64,000 bases of DNA from Areca catechu. Its lineage: Eukaryota > Streptophyta > Magnoliopsida > Arecales > Arecaceae. Under the pieces are notes generated by a model. That model saw nothing but the letters and a program-made list of their open reading frames with translations. It did not search any database and was not told where the DNA came from. Location: assembly GCA_021397845.1 (NCBI GenBank), contig CM038050.1, positions 148,613,980 through 148,677,979 on the forward strand. Direction: 5' to 3'. How positions within the stretch are numbered: position 1 is the stretch's first letter; each line of letters opens with the position of its first letter. Shown piece after piece: positions 45,688 through 56,631 of the stretch. The position numbers and the translations under genes are program-made.

Positions 45688-46274
45688 TGTTAAACTCCAA
45701 GGGCCAATTTGCACCGTCGGGAATCACCGGTAAATCACCTTGAGTGCTTGCAAAACAAATCCCTAACCAAAGATTTTCCGGTGGGAGACACTCCGATGCT
45801 TAAATCAGTAGAGTTCAAGCAACAGATAAAGAATCTTAAGAGAAGCAAAGTCAAGGGATACTTCACTTTCTTAGCTTAGCTCGGCTTGCGAAGGTCCTCT
45901 CTTACCTGTATTTATAGGCGTTCGTTTTAACAAAACTTAGTTGGAAGAAGTTTCATACAGTTAATCCCAACGTCATTCTGTTGGAACTAACTTGAACCCG
46001 TCGCAACAAACGGTAGTTGTAACGTTATTCAGTTATGATAACTGTTTCTTTTCTTGCCATCCCAATTCTTCTGGATTTGGTCAGCGAAGTCTGGACATTA
46101 ACCCCATTTGGAGGCAGTTCATTTGGTATTTCTTCAACTTTAAGTTGGTCAGACTTTATAAGTTTGCCAGATTGTTGTGCTTCAAAAATAAGTTGGTCGA
46201 ACTTTGTATCATAGGCTTACCAACTTTTGGGCTTTTAGCCTTTTGCCAATCAATTCGACAGTCCTGTCATAACA
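45688..46274 (-). repeat. 3' LTR of the intron Tat element
   Basis: 587 bp with perfect TGTTA/TAACA termini. On the minus strand it has CTATAAATACAGGTAAGAGA (45922-45903), a TATA box and start region parallel to TATATATAGGTAAGAGGG of the other Tat element. Its last ~137 bp (minus sense) match the U5 fragment at 55139-55280. Confidence 0.88.
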
Positions 46275-49010
46275 TTTATCCCTCACTCCCAGTTTCAAGA
46301 TGTGCCGTTGCCTTAAAAGATGGGAGTTGTAAGAAAAGTTTTCCTTCTCTTTTTTTCAATGCCTTTTTGGCAAATCGTTTCGTTGTTAGAGCCTCCAAAG
46401 AAGGGGCATCTTCTAGTGATGGCAAATCTTAGAGTCAGCTGGCAGAATTGATTTGTTTCTTTTTTAACGTTACACCATTGCTAGGTGTCGAATTTTTATT
46501 GTCAATAAAAGCATTCTCACGGATCGAGATGTCGCATCGATTTTTCTCCCGTCGGCCTCATATCTTCAGTTGGGATCCTAACTCGTGGCATGATCAGATG
46601 TGTCTAATATTGCTCGAGGTTGAAATCATAGCCATCGTTGTCTTTCATCACTGACAGCAATGTTCTCTTGGATCAAGATGTCGCTTCAGTTTTTCTCCCA
46701 TCAGCTTCATTCCTTTGGTTGGGATCTTGATATATGGCACAATCAAAGACATCTCAAGCCAATTGAGGAAGGGATCGTGGTCGTCATCGTCCCAAAAATA
46801 AAGGAGCTTCCCACTCCCAGGGTTCGAGCTTTCCATCATTTGGGTTTCGTTCTTAGAGTCTTCGTCTCCCACTCCAGCTTTCTTCCTCCTTCAAGTTCTC
46901 CTTTTTCAAGTCAGCTTTCATCTCATCTCTTTCCGCCATGGTTAGGTTCTTAGAGGTCTATGTCGCCGACAGGTCTTCAACCGCTAGGAAAGAAACCGAG
47001 CAATCCTCTGGCAGCTCCAATCCTCTGAGGGCGAGAGGTTTTTATAGGGAAGAGCTCCATCCTGATTCGGTTAGAAGCACTCTTAGCAAGTCTAGGTTAG
47101 CTATCCTGCGGAGTTACTACAAGATTCCGCAAGGTTTTCCAACATTTGTCCCCCACTCTAATGATAGGATAAATAGGTCTCTTCCAGGTAGCATAGCTAT
47201 TTACAAGGAACACTTGAAGGCAGTTTTCCCCTCCATCCCTTTATCATTCGGCTATTTAACCTGTACCACATAGTCCCTGCATATTTGACTCCGATCAGTA
47301 TTCGGATTATCTGTGCCTTCCTCGTCCTTTGTCATGACCACCAAATAGAACCTAGGACTTTCCTTTTTTGCTGCTTTGTCTTAAAGGACTTTCATGGCCA
47401 AGGATAGTGAGTCATTGGCCCCCGTCATGGCCAAAGGTTCATTTCAGGGCTTCCGTCTGCCATTCATGGATGGAAGGCCTGCTTCTTTTTTCTATTATCC
47501 GTCCAACCTTGGGGCTTCAGTACCGAGTGGAGAGAGCCCCGTCTAACTCCAAACGACAGAAAAAAGGTCCTCGTAGCCGACAAAGAATACTACGAGAGGC
47601 TTCTAGAGATTGAGGTTCCTCCAATAAAGGAGTCACTAAGTGAGCAGAGCCTTTACCTCGACCAGATTAGCATGTTCTCATCCCTAGGTATTCTCCGATG
47701 GATGAGTCATACTTTCTTTTCCCTTCTTTTACTTCTTTTACTTCTTTTAATTGACCGACTTTTTCCTTCTTTCCTTGCAAACAAAAGAATGAGGCCGAAT
47801 GTGAGAAAACGCCGTCAAGCCGTCTGAAAGAGGCAGGCTACCGCTCCTTCAGGACAGCTTGAGATTCCTAAGAGGGCGCAAATAGCCACTGCTCCTTCGA
47901 AGGTCCCGGCAAAGGAGATCACTCCGATCGTGGTGAGGACGACTTCAGATGATGACAACATCCCCCTCATAGATCTCCGACCAAGAGCTTCTTCACCTGT
48001 CAGACGGCCTTCGGAGCAGCCATCAATGCCTTCGCCTGCCAGCACCTCATCATAGGCTAGTCGACAGGATAAAGGTAAAGCTCCTCAAGTGGATGCAGGA
48101 TCCGAAAGGGATCGCCAGGTCGAAGAGGAGCAGGAAAAATTTATCGATTTTAATGTCTATTCTGACGACTCGAGGTTGGACTACCCTGAGCTAGCTCGTC
48201 GGTTATTGAAGGTTGTCATCCTCCCAAGGGATTGGGAGGTGACAAAGACTCATCATTTAGACAATGTCATTTCATCCATCTACCCAAGTACCTTAAGGTA
48301 AACTTTTCTTCATTTCCTTCATCTTCCCTTCAAAAATATGATGAATATTACTGACTTAGACCTCTGTCGCTTTGTTTCAGTTCATCCATGAGATCTTTCT
48401 GATCGAAGAGAATGTCTCTGGGTTTGCAGGATTGAGTTGAAGTCTTCGTGATCAACTGAAGATGGCAAAGTCCGAAAAAGAGGTTGCCGAAGAACTTAGA
48501 CAAAGCCTAGAAGAAAAATTAGAGAAGTGTCGCCGACAACCTATCGTTAGAGAAAGAGCTGAAGGTGACATAATAAAGTGGCCGAGATGGAGGCCAAGTT
48601 AAAGAAGAAGCTTCGCTCAACAGAATTACTGATCAAGGAGAGTATACAAAAATCTAACAAAGCTCTTGCCCAAAAGGTAGCAGTAGAGAAAAGGGCGACG
48701 CTGGTCGATGAAAGAGCCTATCAGGCTGACGAAGAATACAAGTCTTTCGTCTTTGATGACGAAACGATAGAGGCGGGGATAGTTAGCTACCAGACAAGCT
48801 TTACCAACTGTCGGGATAAGGTTGCAAAGCTTTATCTCAACTTGGACCTTTCAGGAGTTGTCATGATTGAAGAGGATGAAGAAAGGAGCAGTAAGCAGCA
48901 GATGGCCAAAGAGCCTGAGACCATTGCTAACCTAGAAATAGCCGAACACACCGAAGAAGTCTCCCAAGGAGGCGCAAAACCTGAATTGAATGCTGCTGAA
49001 TAACTAGCTT
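46275..49010 (+). pseudogene. Antisense ORF region of the intron Tat element
   Basis: It lies on the + strand, opposite to gag-pol. The frame 46938-47273 includes SKSRLAILRSYYKIPQGF, then NRSLPGSIAIYKEHLKAVFP, matching the N-terminal part of the 'putative gypsy-type transposon' domain. Further pieces are at 48089-48301 (LARRLLKVVILPRDWEVTKT) and 48578-49003, a Lys/Glu-rich coiled-coil-like frame (EMEAKLKKKLRSTELLIKES). Frames are separated by stops. Position and orientation match the antisense region of the 19026-40017 element. Confidence 0.65.
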
Positions 49011-49349
49011 ATAGTTTCTCCTTTTCTTTCTTTTTGTATGTAAGACTTTATGCAAAACATGTACATATACCAAAATTTTGAAATCAATGAATTTCCTCTT
49101 TTTCTTCAAAATATGCTCTGATTGTTGTCTTTATGTGAAAAAATTTCAAGTGGTGGACCTTCGATACTTTATACCAAATCCTCAATGATAACCTCTTTTC
49201 AACCAAGTACTGATCCTTCAAAAAACTTGGCCCTTAGTAAAATAGATGCTTGTGATGTATTAAATCATCAACAAACTTGCGTGTCAAGTTCTTAGTAGTT
49301 CTCGAGTAAAGACAAGTACCGAATCTTCGACGAAATTATGAGATTGAGT

Positions 49350-49715
49350 TAGATATGTCGGACATACCGATTGAGTCGATGGATTAGATCAACTCTTCAT
49401 ATATCGGACATATCGATTAAGTCGGTAGATTATGCCAACTTTTTATTTGTTGAACATACCGATTGTGTCAGCTAATTAGACCAACTCTTCATGTGTCGGA
49501 CATACTGATTGAGTCGATGGATTAGGCCAACTCTTCATTTATCGAACAAACTAAGTTAGCGGATTAGGCCAACTCTTCATTTATCGGACATACCGATTAA
49601 GTCGACGGATTAGACCAACTCTTCATGTATGGAACATACCGATTGAGTCGGCGAATTAGACCAACTCTTCAAGTATTGGACATACCGATTGAATCGGTGG
49701 ATTAGGCCGACTCTT
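49350..49715. repeat. ~46-bp tandem array (about 8 copies) in the intron Tat element
   Basis: Units of CGGACATACCGATTGAGTCG followed by GATTAGACCAACTCTTCAT recur with GGACATA anchors near 49360, 49407, 49452, 49499, 49543, 49586, 49632 and 49679. The array sits between the integrase and the antisense ORF, the same position as the 88-bp array in the other Tat element. Confidence 0.85.
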
Positions 49716-50076
49716 TGATATAAGGAATAATATACTCTTACGAAAAGAATATCCAAAATGAGAGCTTTATTGATAGTATATGCGTAGATTTTCTATATTC
49801 CATGATCGAGTGATACGGTATCCATCCAAGCTTTCGATCCTATAAGTTCCAGGACATATCATTTCAATGACTCGATAAGATCCTTCCCAGTTAGGAGAAA
49901 GTTTTTCCTGTTTCATTGATTTTGGATACTTCGGATCTTCGCAGTACTAGATCTCTAGGCCTGAAAACTCTGATTTCAATCCTAGAATTATAATACCGGA
50001 CGATCTTTTGTCAATATGTAGCCATTCTCAGGTAAGCTTGAAGCCTCGTACCTTCTAATAGATCTAGATCCATCCT

Positions 50077-50810
50077 TCATTGCTCTGAATTTTCTGGTTC
50101 TTTAAAATAATCAATCCTTATGGATTGTAAGCCAACTTCCACCGGGATTACTACTTCACTCCCTAATGTTAAGTTGACCGGCGATTCTCCGATGAAAGTT
50201 CGGGGAGTCGTCCGATATGCCCAGAGGATAGAGTTTAGTTCTTCAACCCAAAACCCTTTTGCTTCATTTAATCTGGTCTTGAGACCATGAAGAATTGTCC
50301 GATTCGTCACCTCTGCCTCACCATTTGATTGGGGATGTCCGACGGAGGTCAACTTGTGACAAATGTGATATTGAGTGCAGAAAATTCTTGAATCTTTGAT
50401 TATCAAATTGCCTTCCATTATTAGTGATGATTGCATGCGGGATCCCGAATCGATAGATTATATAATTTCTGACGAAACCTTCGACCTTCTCCTCGGTTAT
50501 ATGAGCCAAAGGTTAAGCTTCGACCCATTTAGTAAACTAGTCGATAGCTACCATAATGATTTTTCTCTGATCAAAAGCTAGGAAAAATGATCGAAAATAT
50601 CAATCTCCCACTGAGCAAATGGCCAAGGAGCAATTAACTGAGTCAGCTGGCTCGTAGGCCGTCTTTGAATATTAGAATATCTCTGGCATTGATCACATTT
50701 TCTAACAAAATCAGCAACGTCTTTTTGGATGGTCGGCCAGTAGTATCCTTGGTGTATTATTTTATAAGCCAAGAATCTACCCCCAGATGAACACCACATA
50801 TACCTTCATG
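50077..50810 (-). pseudogene. Integrase of the intron Tat element
   Basis: From 50799 down: GYYWPTIQKDVADFVRKCDQCQRYSN (zinc-binding end), WEIDIFDHFS, then EKVEGFVRNYIIYRFGIPHAII-NNG with Asn at the second catalytic Asp. Then, in another frame, VGHPQSNGEAEVTNRTILHG and ELNSILWAYRTTPRTFIGES follow. Frameshifts and the D-to-N change make it inactive. Confidence 0.85.
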
Positions 50811-51239
50811 CACCTCTCTGAGAGCGTAGTCAGCATCCAAACGCCCTAGGCATTTCAATAGAAGTTGTATAAAAGACCTTTTGTAGAGTCTCTTCTATGA
50901 TCACATACTGTAAAGCCATCCACCATATCTGTTTGGCCTCAACAGTGTCTTCTGGTAATATTCCTTCATTCAGATAATTGACGATAGGATCCATTCAGCT
51001 GGGCTCTTGCTCTACTTGCTATACCACCATGCCTTCTTCAATACTGGGTGTTTCAAGATATTCAATGTATGTTCGACCAAGTGTCAGAGACCATGGTAGC
51101 TAGTCGGAAAAGTGTCGGCTTAAGAGTTTCAGATCAAGGAATATGAGATATTTCAAAGAAATCAAACACGTTCACAAGAGTTTGTACCTTTTTCAGATAT
51201 TTCATCATGATAGCATCTCGGACTTCAAATTCTTCTTTT

Positions 51240-52000
51240 ACTTCACGACCAATTAGGAGTATGTGAAGACTTTAATCTTCTGAACCTTGAGTTTCCAGAC
51301 AATTTTTAACCTAGCTAAGAGTGCTTCATACTCTGCTTGATTATTGGATGCCTGGAAAGAAAAACGAAGAACATATTCCATAATATCCCCTTCAGGACTA
51401 GCCAGAATCAATCGTGCTCCACGACCGAGAGAATTGGATGCTCCGTCCACATGAAGTATCCATGTTAAATCGAAGTTTTTGGTCATTTCTTCTTCATTAG
51501 TTATCCTCAGATTGTCCTCTTCAGTACTCCAAGTACATTCGATGATAAAATCTGCTAGCACCTGTACCTTCATTGCCGGTCGTGATTGATATTATATCAA
51601 AATCATCCAATTTAACGGTCCATTTGGCTATTCTTCCCGACGTGTCAGGACATCGCAAAATAGCTTTTAATTGTTGATCTATTAGCACTACAACCGAGTG
51701 AGCTTGTAAGTAAGATCTTAGGCGCTTTACTGCCATGACCAATGCATAGATCAACTTCTATGCCTTCGGATATCTTACTTCAGCATCATGCACACTTTAC
51801 TGGAATAGTAGATCAGCTTTTGAACATTGTTAGATTCTTTCCTGACAAGCACCGAACTAACAACTTCATGCGTAGCAGAAAGATAAGTATAAGGTTTCTC
51901 CCTCTCGAGGCTTGAAGAGCAAAGGTGGGTTAATCAGATATTTCTTCAGTTCAAAGACCTGTTGACAACTTCATGACCACTCGAAACTTCTTGTTTGTCG
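51240..52000 (-). pseudogene. RNase H regions of the intron Tat element
   Basis: Frame 51754-51521 reads MIYALVMAVKRLRSYLQAHS and RIAKWTVKLDDFDI. Frame 51573-51253 reads VLADFIIECTW, WILHVDGASNSLGRGARLIL and FQASNNQAEYEALLARL, the second RNase H-like domain characteristic of Tat elements. They are offset by a frameshift. Confidence 0.85.
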
Positions 52001-52009
52001 TAGAGCTTT

Positions 52010-52730
52010 AAAAAAGGATAAACACCTTTCAATCAACCGAGAGAAATTGGCTTAATGAGGCGACATGTCCAGTAAGTTGTTACACCTCTTTCTTATTTGA
52101 AGGATGCCTCATGTCAATGATTGCTCGAATTTTTTCAAGGTTGGCTTCTATTCCCCGATTAGTAACGAGAAAGCCGAGGAATTTTCCTAAGATCACTCCA
52201 AAAATGCACTTGGTCGGATTTAACTTCATCCGATGACTCTATAATACACCGAAAGCTTCTTCTAAATCCTTAACATGATCGAACGCTTGGACGCTCTTTA
52301 CCAGGATGTTGTCAACATAGGCTTCCATATTTCTTCCAAGTTGACTTTCAAAAATTTTGTTGATCAGCCATTGGTACGTCACTCCAGCATTTTGCAGACC
52401 AAATGGCATTATTTGATAGCAATATATGCCCTTCTCAGTTATAAAGGCCATCTTCTCATCTTCAGGGCCCTATGAATATGATTGTAACCTGAGAAAGCAT
52501 CCATAAAGTTCAGGAGCTTATGCCCTAAACTTATGTCTACTAGCTGATCAATCTTTGACAAGGAGAAGCTACTTTTGGATAGGCTTTGTTGAGATCCGTA
52601 TAATCAATACAAATTCTTCATTTTTCATTTATGTTCTCTAATAAACCCAGCATTGATCAGCTTACTTCTTCATCAATAAGCCTCTGTCACTTAAAGACAA
52701 TTTTTCTTTTTCTGTTGGATGGATTTATAT
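52010..52730 (-). pseudogene. Reverse transcriptase of the intron Tat element
   Basis: Minus strand: FSLSKIDQLVDISLGHKLLN and FMDAFSGYN (about 52560-52480), then MAFITEKGIYCYQIMPFGLQNAGVTYQWLINKIF and EAYVDNILVKS (52451-52239), where Asn replaces the second Asp of YVDD. Farther on are FGVILGKFLGFLVTNRGIEA-like sequence and stops. The region upstream of 52730 is too decayed to follow. Confidence 0.85.
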
Positions 52731-53195
52731 CCTGAGTTTGACTTTCAACTGGTGAGTAATAACTTCCGAAGGAATCCCAGGCATATTAGCAACTGACCAA
52801 GCAAAGATATCTGCATTACATCATACAAAGTTGACCAACTTCATTTTTATTTCTCCATCTAATAGACTCCCGATTTGCACGATCTTCGTCGGGTCTTCCT
52901 TTTCTAATGGCATAGGGACAGTTTTCTCAACTGGCTCTCCACACCTTTCTGCTTTCCTTTGATCCAGTTGTTCTAGAGACATTCCGCCGACTGATTATTT
53001 ATCTTGAATCATTAAACACTGCCGAGCTACTCTTTGATCTCCCCTCATTTCTCCAATTCCATATTTAGTCGAAAACCGTACCAGAAGATGATAAGTGGAT
53101 ATGATCGCTCATAATTTATTCAAAGTTGGCCGTCCCAATATTGCGTTATACACTGAAGATGTTCAGACGACCATAAAATTGATAGGGAGTGTCTT

Positions 53196-53450
53196 CTATC
53201 GAGGTTTTGTCCCAATCGTTACCAGAAGAGTTATCTCTCCCTCAATCCCAATGGAGTTTTCACCAAATATCGTTAATGATATTGATATTTTTTTTAACTT
53301 ATCTCTAGATAGGTTCATCTTGACAAAAGTATCATAGAGTAATACCTCAATTGAACTTCTATTATCTATCAGAATTCTTCTTACATCATAGTTTGCTATA
53401 ATGGCAGAAACAACTACAGGATCATCATGGGACATTTGAATACCCTGCAA
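53196..53450 (-). pseudogene. Protease of the intron Tat element
   Basis: The frame reads DDPVVVSAIIANYDVRRILI then DNRSSIEVLLYDTFVKMNL and NSIGIEGEITLLVTIGT. The aspartic protease triad DSG has become DNR (both changes are G-to-A), so it is inactive. Confidence 0.8.
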
Positions 53451-53689
53451 ATCATCATTAAAGAAACTAATAACATTGTTGCTCCGATACCTTTTCGAAG
53501 CGTCCTCTTCAATCCCTTCCTCAAATTTGATGGCGATGTATCATGCCGACCATTCTATCTGTGGATTATTGATTAGGAAATTCCGTTCCATCCATAGTTT
53601 TTTTTTGAACAGCAACCTCGACTCGGTGCTCTTGGCCACGGACATACTTTACCAGATATCCACGCTTAATCAGATCTTCTATTTTATCC

Positions 53690-54540
53690 TTTAGCTAGAT
53701 ACATTCTTCAATGGTATGTCTATGATCGCACTGGAATCAACAATATTTGTTCTTGTTTCGCGATGCCGGAGGCGCTCGCATTGACTGAGGTCCTTGCAAG
53801 AAATTTTCTTTATTTCCAACAGTATCTTCTCTCGAAAGGGACACGAGAGTCTAGGTATCAAACTTGCTGGTTAAGTTCTTCAAATTCGGACTTCGTCGTC
53901 AAGTTGAAGCATCATCGTTGTTGGAGGGTCGCAAATCACCATTCTTCTGATTCTTCTTCTTGGAGGTTCATCTCCCTTTAGCTTGGTGTCGACTTACAGC
54001 TTGCTCTTCGGCTAACGCATGCTTTTGTGCACATACCAATAATTCTGAGTAACTGGTAGAAAATTTCTTGTCCAGAGAAAAAGTAAACCTGGTTAATCGG
54101 AATCTCTTTTTTATTGTAGACATGGCTGTGCTCATTGAGATCTGGGATCTCAAGTGTGGCAGAGTTGAAATGAGCCACTTACTCCCTCAAGGTTTCATCT
54201 TCATTTTGCTGAATGAAAAGGCTATCTAAATTACACATCTTTCTACATGTCCTAAATAAGCCACAAATAGTCTTTCCAATTGATTAAAGAAGTGGATAGT
54301 ACCTAATCGAAGGCTCGAGTACCATATCTACGCAGCCTTCTTCAGAGTCACTGGAAAAGCAAGACAATAAAGGGCATCACTTGTACCTTGAATCATCATA
54401 TATGCTTTAAAACTGTCCAGGTGATCAAAAGGATCAGTAATTCCATCATAGGATTCCAGTTGTGGGATCTTAAAATGAGATGGGATCACTTCTTCCATAA
54501 TTCGTTGAGAAAATAGAGGTCGTGAATCATAAGCCACGAG
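53690..54540 (-). pseudogene. Gag of the intron Tat element
   Basis: Frame 54537-54328 reads IPSHFKIPQLESYDGITDPF and LDSFKAYMMIQGTSDALYCL, the gag N-terminal block. Frame 54178-53978 has MAHFNSATLEI and NQVYFFSGQEIFYQLLRI. A Cys/His region follows in decayed form toward 53700. The part from 54353 upward is duplicated in inverted orientation at 55276-56072. Confidence 0.8.
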
Positions 54541-55143
54541 CCATTCGTCGCTTCTTCATTGATCATCGAGCTTTGCGATTTGCAGCTCTAACTTTCGGAA
54601 CTTCCTCTCATAATCATGTCAAGTTTCCCTACTCTGTCGGGTACTTCCTGAAGTAGAGTCCCTTGAAGATTCAGAAAGGAACCTCTGACGTTTTCCTTTA
54701 AGCCACTCTCCATACTCATGACATCGAAAACTTTACTGTACGGGGGATCGTCGATCCAGAGAACAGCGATATCGAGAATATCTACTTGGTTCTTGGCGAT
54801 GAATAATTCTCAAAGAAGATCATCGACTAAATCTAGAAGCGATTGGTTGTTGTTGTCCATTGATTGCAGCTTCTTGAAGATTCTGAACAGCGACAATCAG
54901 AGCTTCCATTTTACTCAAGAGGATATCAATCTGCTGTTGCCCCTTGCTCATCATGGGAGGTGCAGTATTGTTCTCCAGTTGAGGGTTTGGCGGATCGTTC
55001 TTCTTGGATGGCTAACGACCCCTACTGGTCAAAGCATTCTGCAAATTTTCCTTTACCATCTTCTCTTTCAAGATTCTCTTTTCCAGAGGAGGTGGCTTAT
55101 ATTCTTACCCTCGTATCCCCCTATATGATGTGCCAATCTGTTG
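54353..55143 (-). repeat. Foldback left arm (native gag start, leader and PBS)
   Basis: In minus orientation it reads PBS (GATTGGCACATCATATAGGG from 55138 downward), leader and gag N-terminus. It is the inverted partner of 55276-56072, ending at TGTTG (55139-55143). Confidence 0.9.
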
Positions 55144-55280
55144 ATGCTGAACTTCACTGGCCAATTTGCACCGTCAGGAATCACCAGCAAATCACCTCGA
55201 GCACCTGCAAAATAAGTCCCTGATCGAAGGTTTTCCAGTAGGGAGACTCCGATGCTTAAGTCAGTAGAGTTCAAGCAACA
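55139..55280 (-). repeat. Isolated U5 end of the LTR between the foldback arms
   Basis: 142 bp bounded by TGTTG and CAACA on the + strand. It matches the first ~137 bp of the LTR at 45688-46274 (the 3' end of the LTR in element sense). In minus sense it abuts the PBS, as U5 should. The rest of the LTR is missing here and reappears beyond the inverted arm at 56075-56631. Confidence 0.85.
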
Positions 55281-56072
55281 GATTGGCGCATCAGATAGGG
55301 GGATACGAGGGCAAGAATATAAGCCACCTCCTCTGGAAAAGAGAATCTTGAAAGAAAAGATAGTAAAGTAAAAAGTACAAAATACTTCGACCAATAGGGG
55401 TCATCAGCTATCCAAAAAGAACAATCCACAAAGCCCTCCATTGGAGAACAATATTGCAATTCCCACGATAAGTGTGGGATGATAGCAGATTGATATCCTC
55501 TTGAATAAAATAGAAGCTCTGACTGTCGCTGTTCAGAATCTTCAAGAAGCTGCAATCAGTGGACAACAACAATTAATCGCCTCTAAATTTAGTTGACAAT
55601 CTCCTTTAAGAATTATTCGGTGCCAAGAACCGGTCAATATTCCCGATATCGCCGTTCCATGGATCGATGATCTTCCATACAGCAAAGTTTTCGATATCAT
55701 GAGTATAGAGAGAGTCGGCCTAAAGGAAAATGTCAGAGGTCCCTTTCTGAATCTTCAGGGGACTCTGCTCCATGAAATACTGACAGAGTAAGGGAACTCG
55801 GCGACATGATGATTATGAGAGGAAGTTCCGAACGTTAGAGCCGCAAATCGCAAAGCTCGATGATCAACGAAGAAGCAACGAATGGCTCGTGGCTTATGAT
55901 TCACGACCTCCATTTTCAAAACGAATTATGAAAAAAGTGATCCCATCTCATTTTAAGATTCTACAACTAGAATCCTATGATGGAACTACTAATCCTCTTG
56001 ATCACCTAGATAGTTTTAAAGTCCACATGATGATTCAAGGTCAAGTGATACCCTCCACTGTCTTGTTTTTCT
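55276..56072 (+). repeat. Foldback right arm (inverted copy of PBS, leader and gag start)
   Basis: On the + strand it reads CAACA, PBS GATTGGCGCATCAGATAGGG, leader, then the gag start (IPSHFKILQLESYDGTTNPL, 55889-56060) and stops abruptly at TTTTCTC, joining the LTR at about 56075. By eye the inner 300 bp are about 85% identical to the reverse complement of the left arm. Confidence 0.9.
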
Positions 56073-56074
56073 CA

Positions 56075-56631
56075 TCGGGAATCACCGGCAGATCATCTCG
56101 AGCACGTACAAAATAAGTCCCTGACCAGAGATTTTCCGGTAGGGGACACTCCGATACTTTTCCAGTAAAGTTCAAGCAACAGATAGAGAATCTTAAGAGA
56201 AGCAAAGTCATGGGGTACTTCACTTTCTTAGCTTAGTTTGACTTGCGAAGGTCCTCTCTTACCTGTATTTATAGACATTCGCCTTAACAGAAGTTAGTTG
56301 AAAGAAGTTTCATACAATTAATTCCAACATCATTCTGTTGAAACTAATTTGAACCCATCGCAATAGACAGTTGTTATAACATTATTTAGTTATGATAACT
56401 ATTTCTTTTCTTGCCATCCCAATTCTTCTGGATTTGGTCAACAAAGTCTAGACATTGACCTCATTTAGAGGCAGTTCATTTGGTATTTCTTCAACTTTAA
56501 ATTGGCCAGACTTTATAAGTCAATCGGATTGTTGTACTTCAAAAATGAGTTAGTCGAACTACGTATCGTAGGCTTGCCAACTTTTGGGCTTGTAGCCTTT
56601 TGCCAATCAGTCCGACCGTCCCATCATAACA
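56075..56631 (-). repeat. 5' LTR of the intron Tat element, U5 end missing
   Basis: 557 bp. It matches 45717-46274 to the terminal TAACA at 56627-56631 but lacks the last 29 bp of U5 and is fused to inverted gag. Its TATA-like block (minus strand near 56272-56260) is retained as TATAAATAC. Confidence 0.85.

Larger units (their letters stand above)
45688..56631 (-). mobile_element. Rearranged Tat-lineage Ty3/gypsy element in the RDR6 intron
   Basis: LTRs 45688-46274 (intact, TGTTA...TAACA) and about 56075-56631 flank it. Reading the minus strand: 5' LTR, an inverted gag/leader copy, a U5 fragment, PBS, leader, gag, protease, RT, RNase H, integrase, 46-bp tandem repeats, an antisense ORF (on +), polypurine tract GGGAGTGAGGG, 3' LTR. 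The left flank ...TAGTC and right flank GAGTC are compatible with a 5-bp duplication GAGTC plus a 2-bp loss, judged against the empty site in the neighbouring ~1.03-kb repeats. It lies in the RDR6 sense direction, and all protein frames are broken. Confidence 0.85.

Noticed and set aside
49330..49720. Possible CRISPR-like array (regular ~46-bp repeats)
   Set aside because: Whole units are repeated without unique spacers, and the context is a plant retrotransposon; it is an ordinary tandem repeat.
54864..55555. Two ORFs sharing the peptide MQLLEDSEQRQSEL on opposite strands, looking like a duplicated gene pair
   Set aside because: They are the antisense reading of Tat gag leader sequence, duplicated by the foldback; no protein family matches and both lie within the element.
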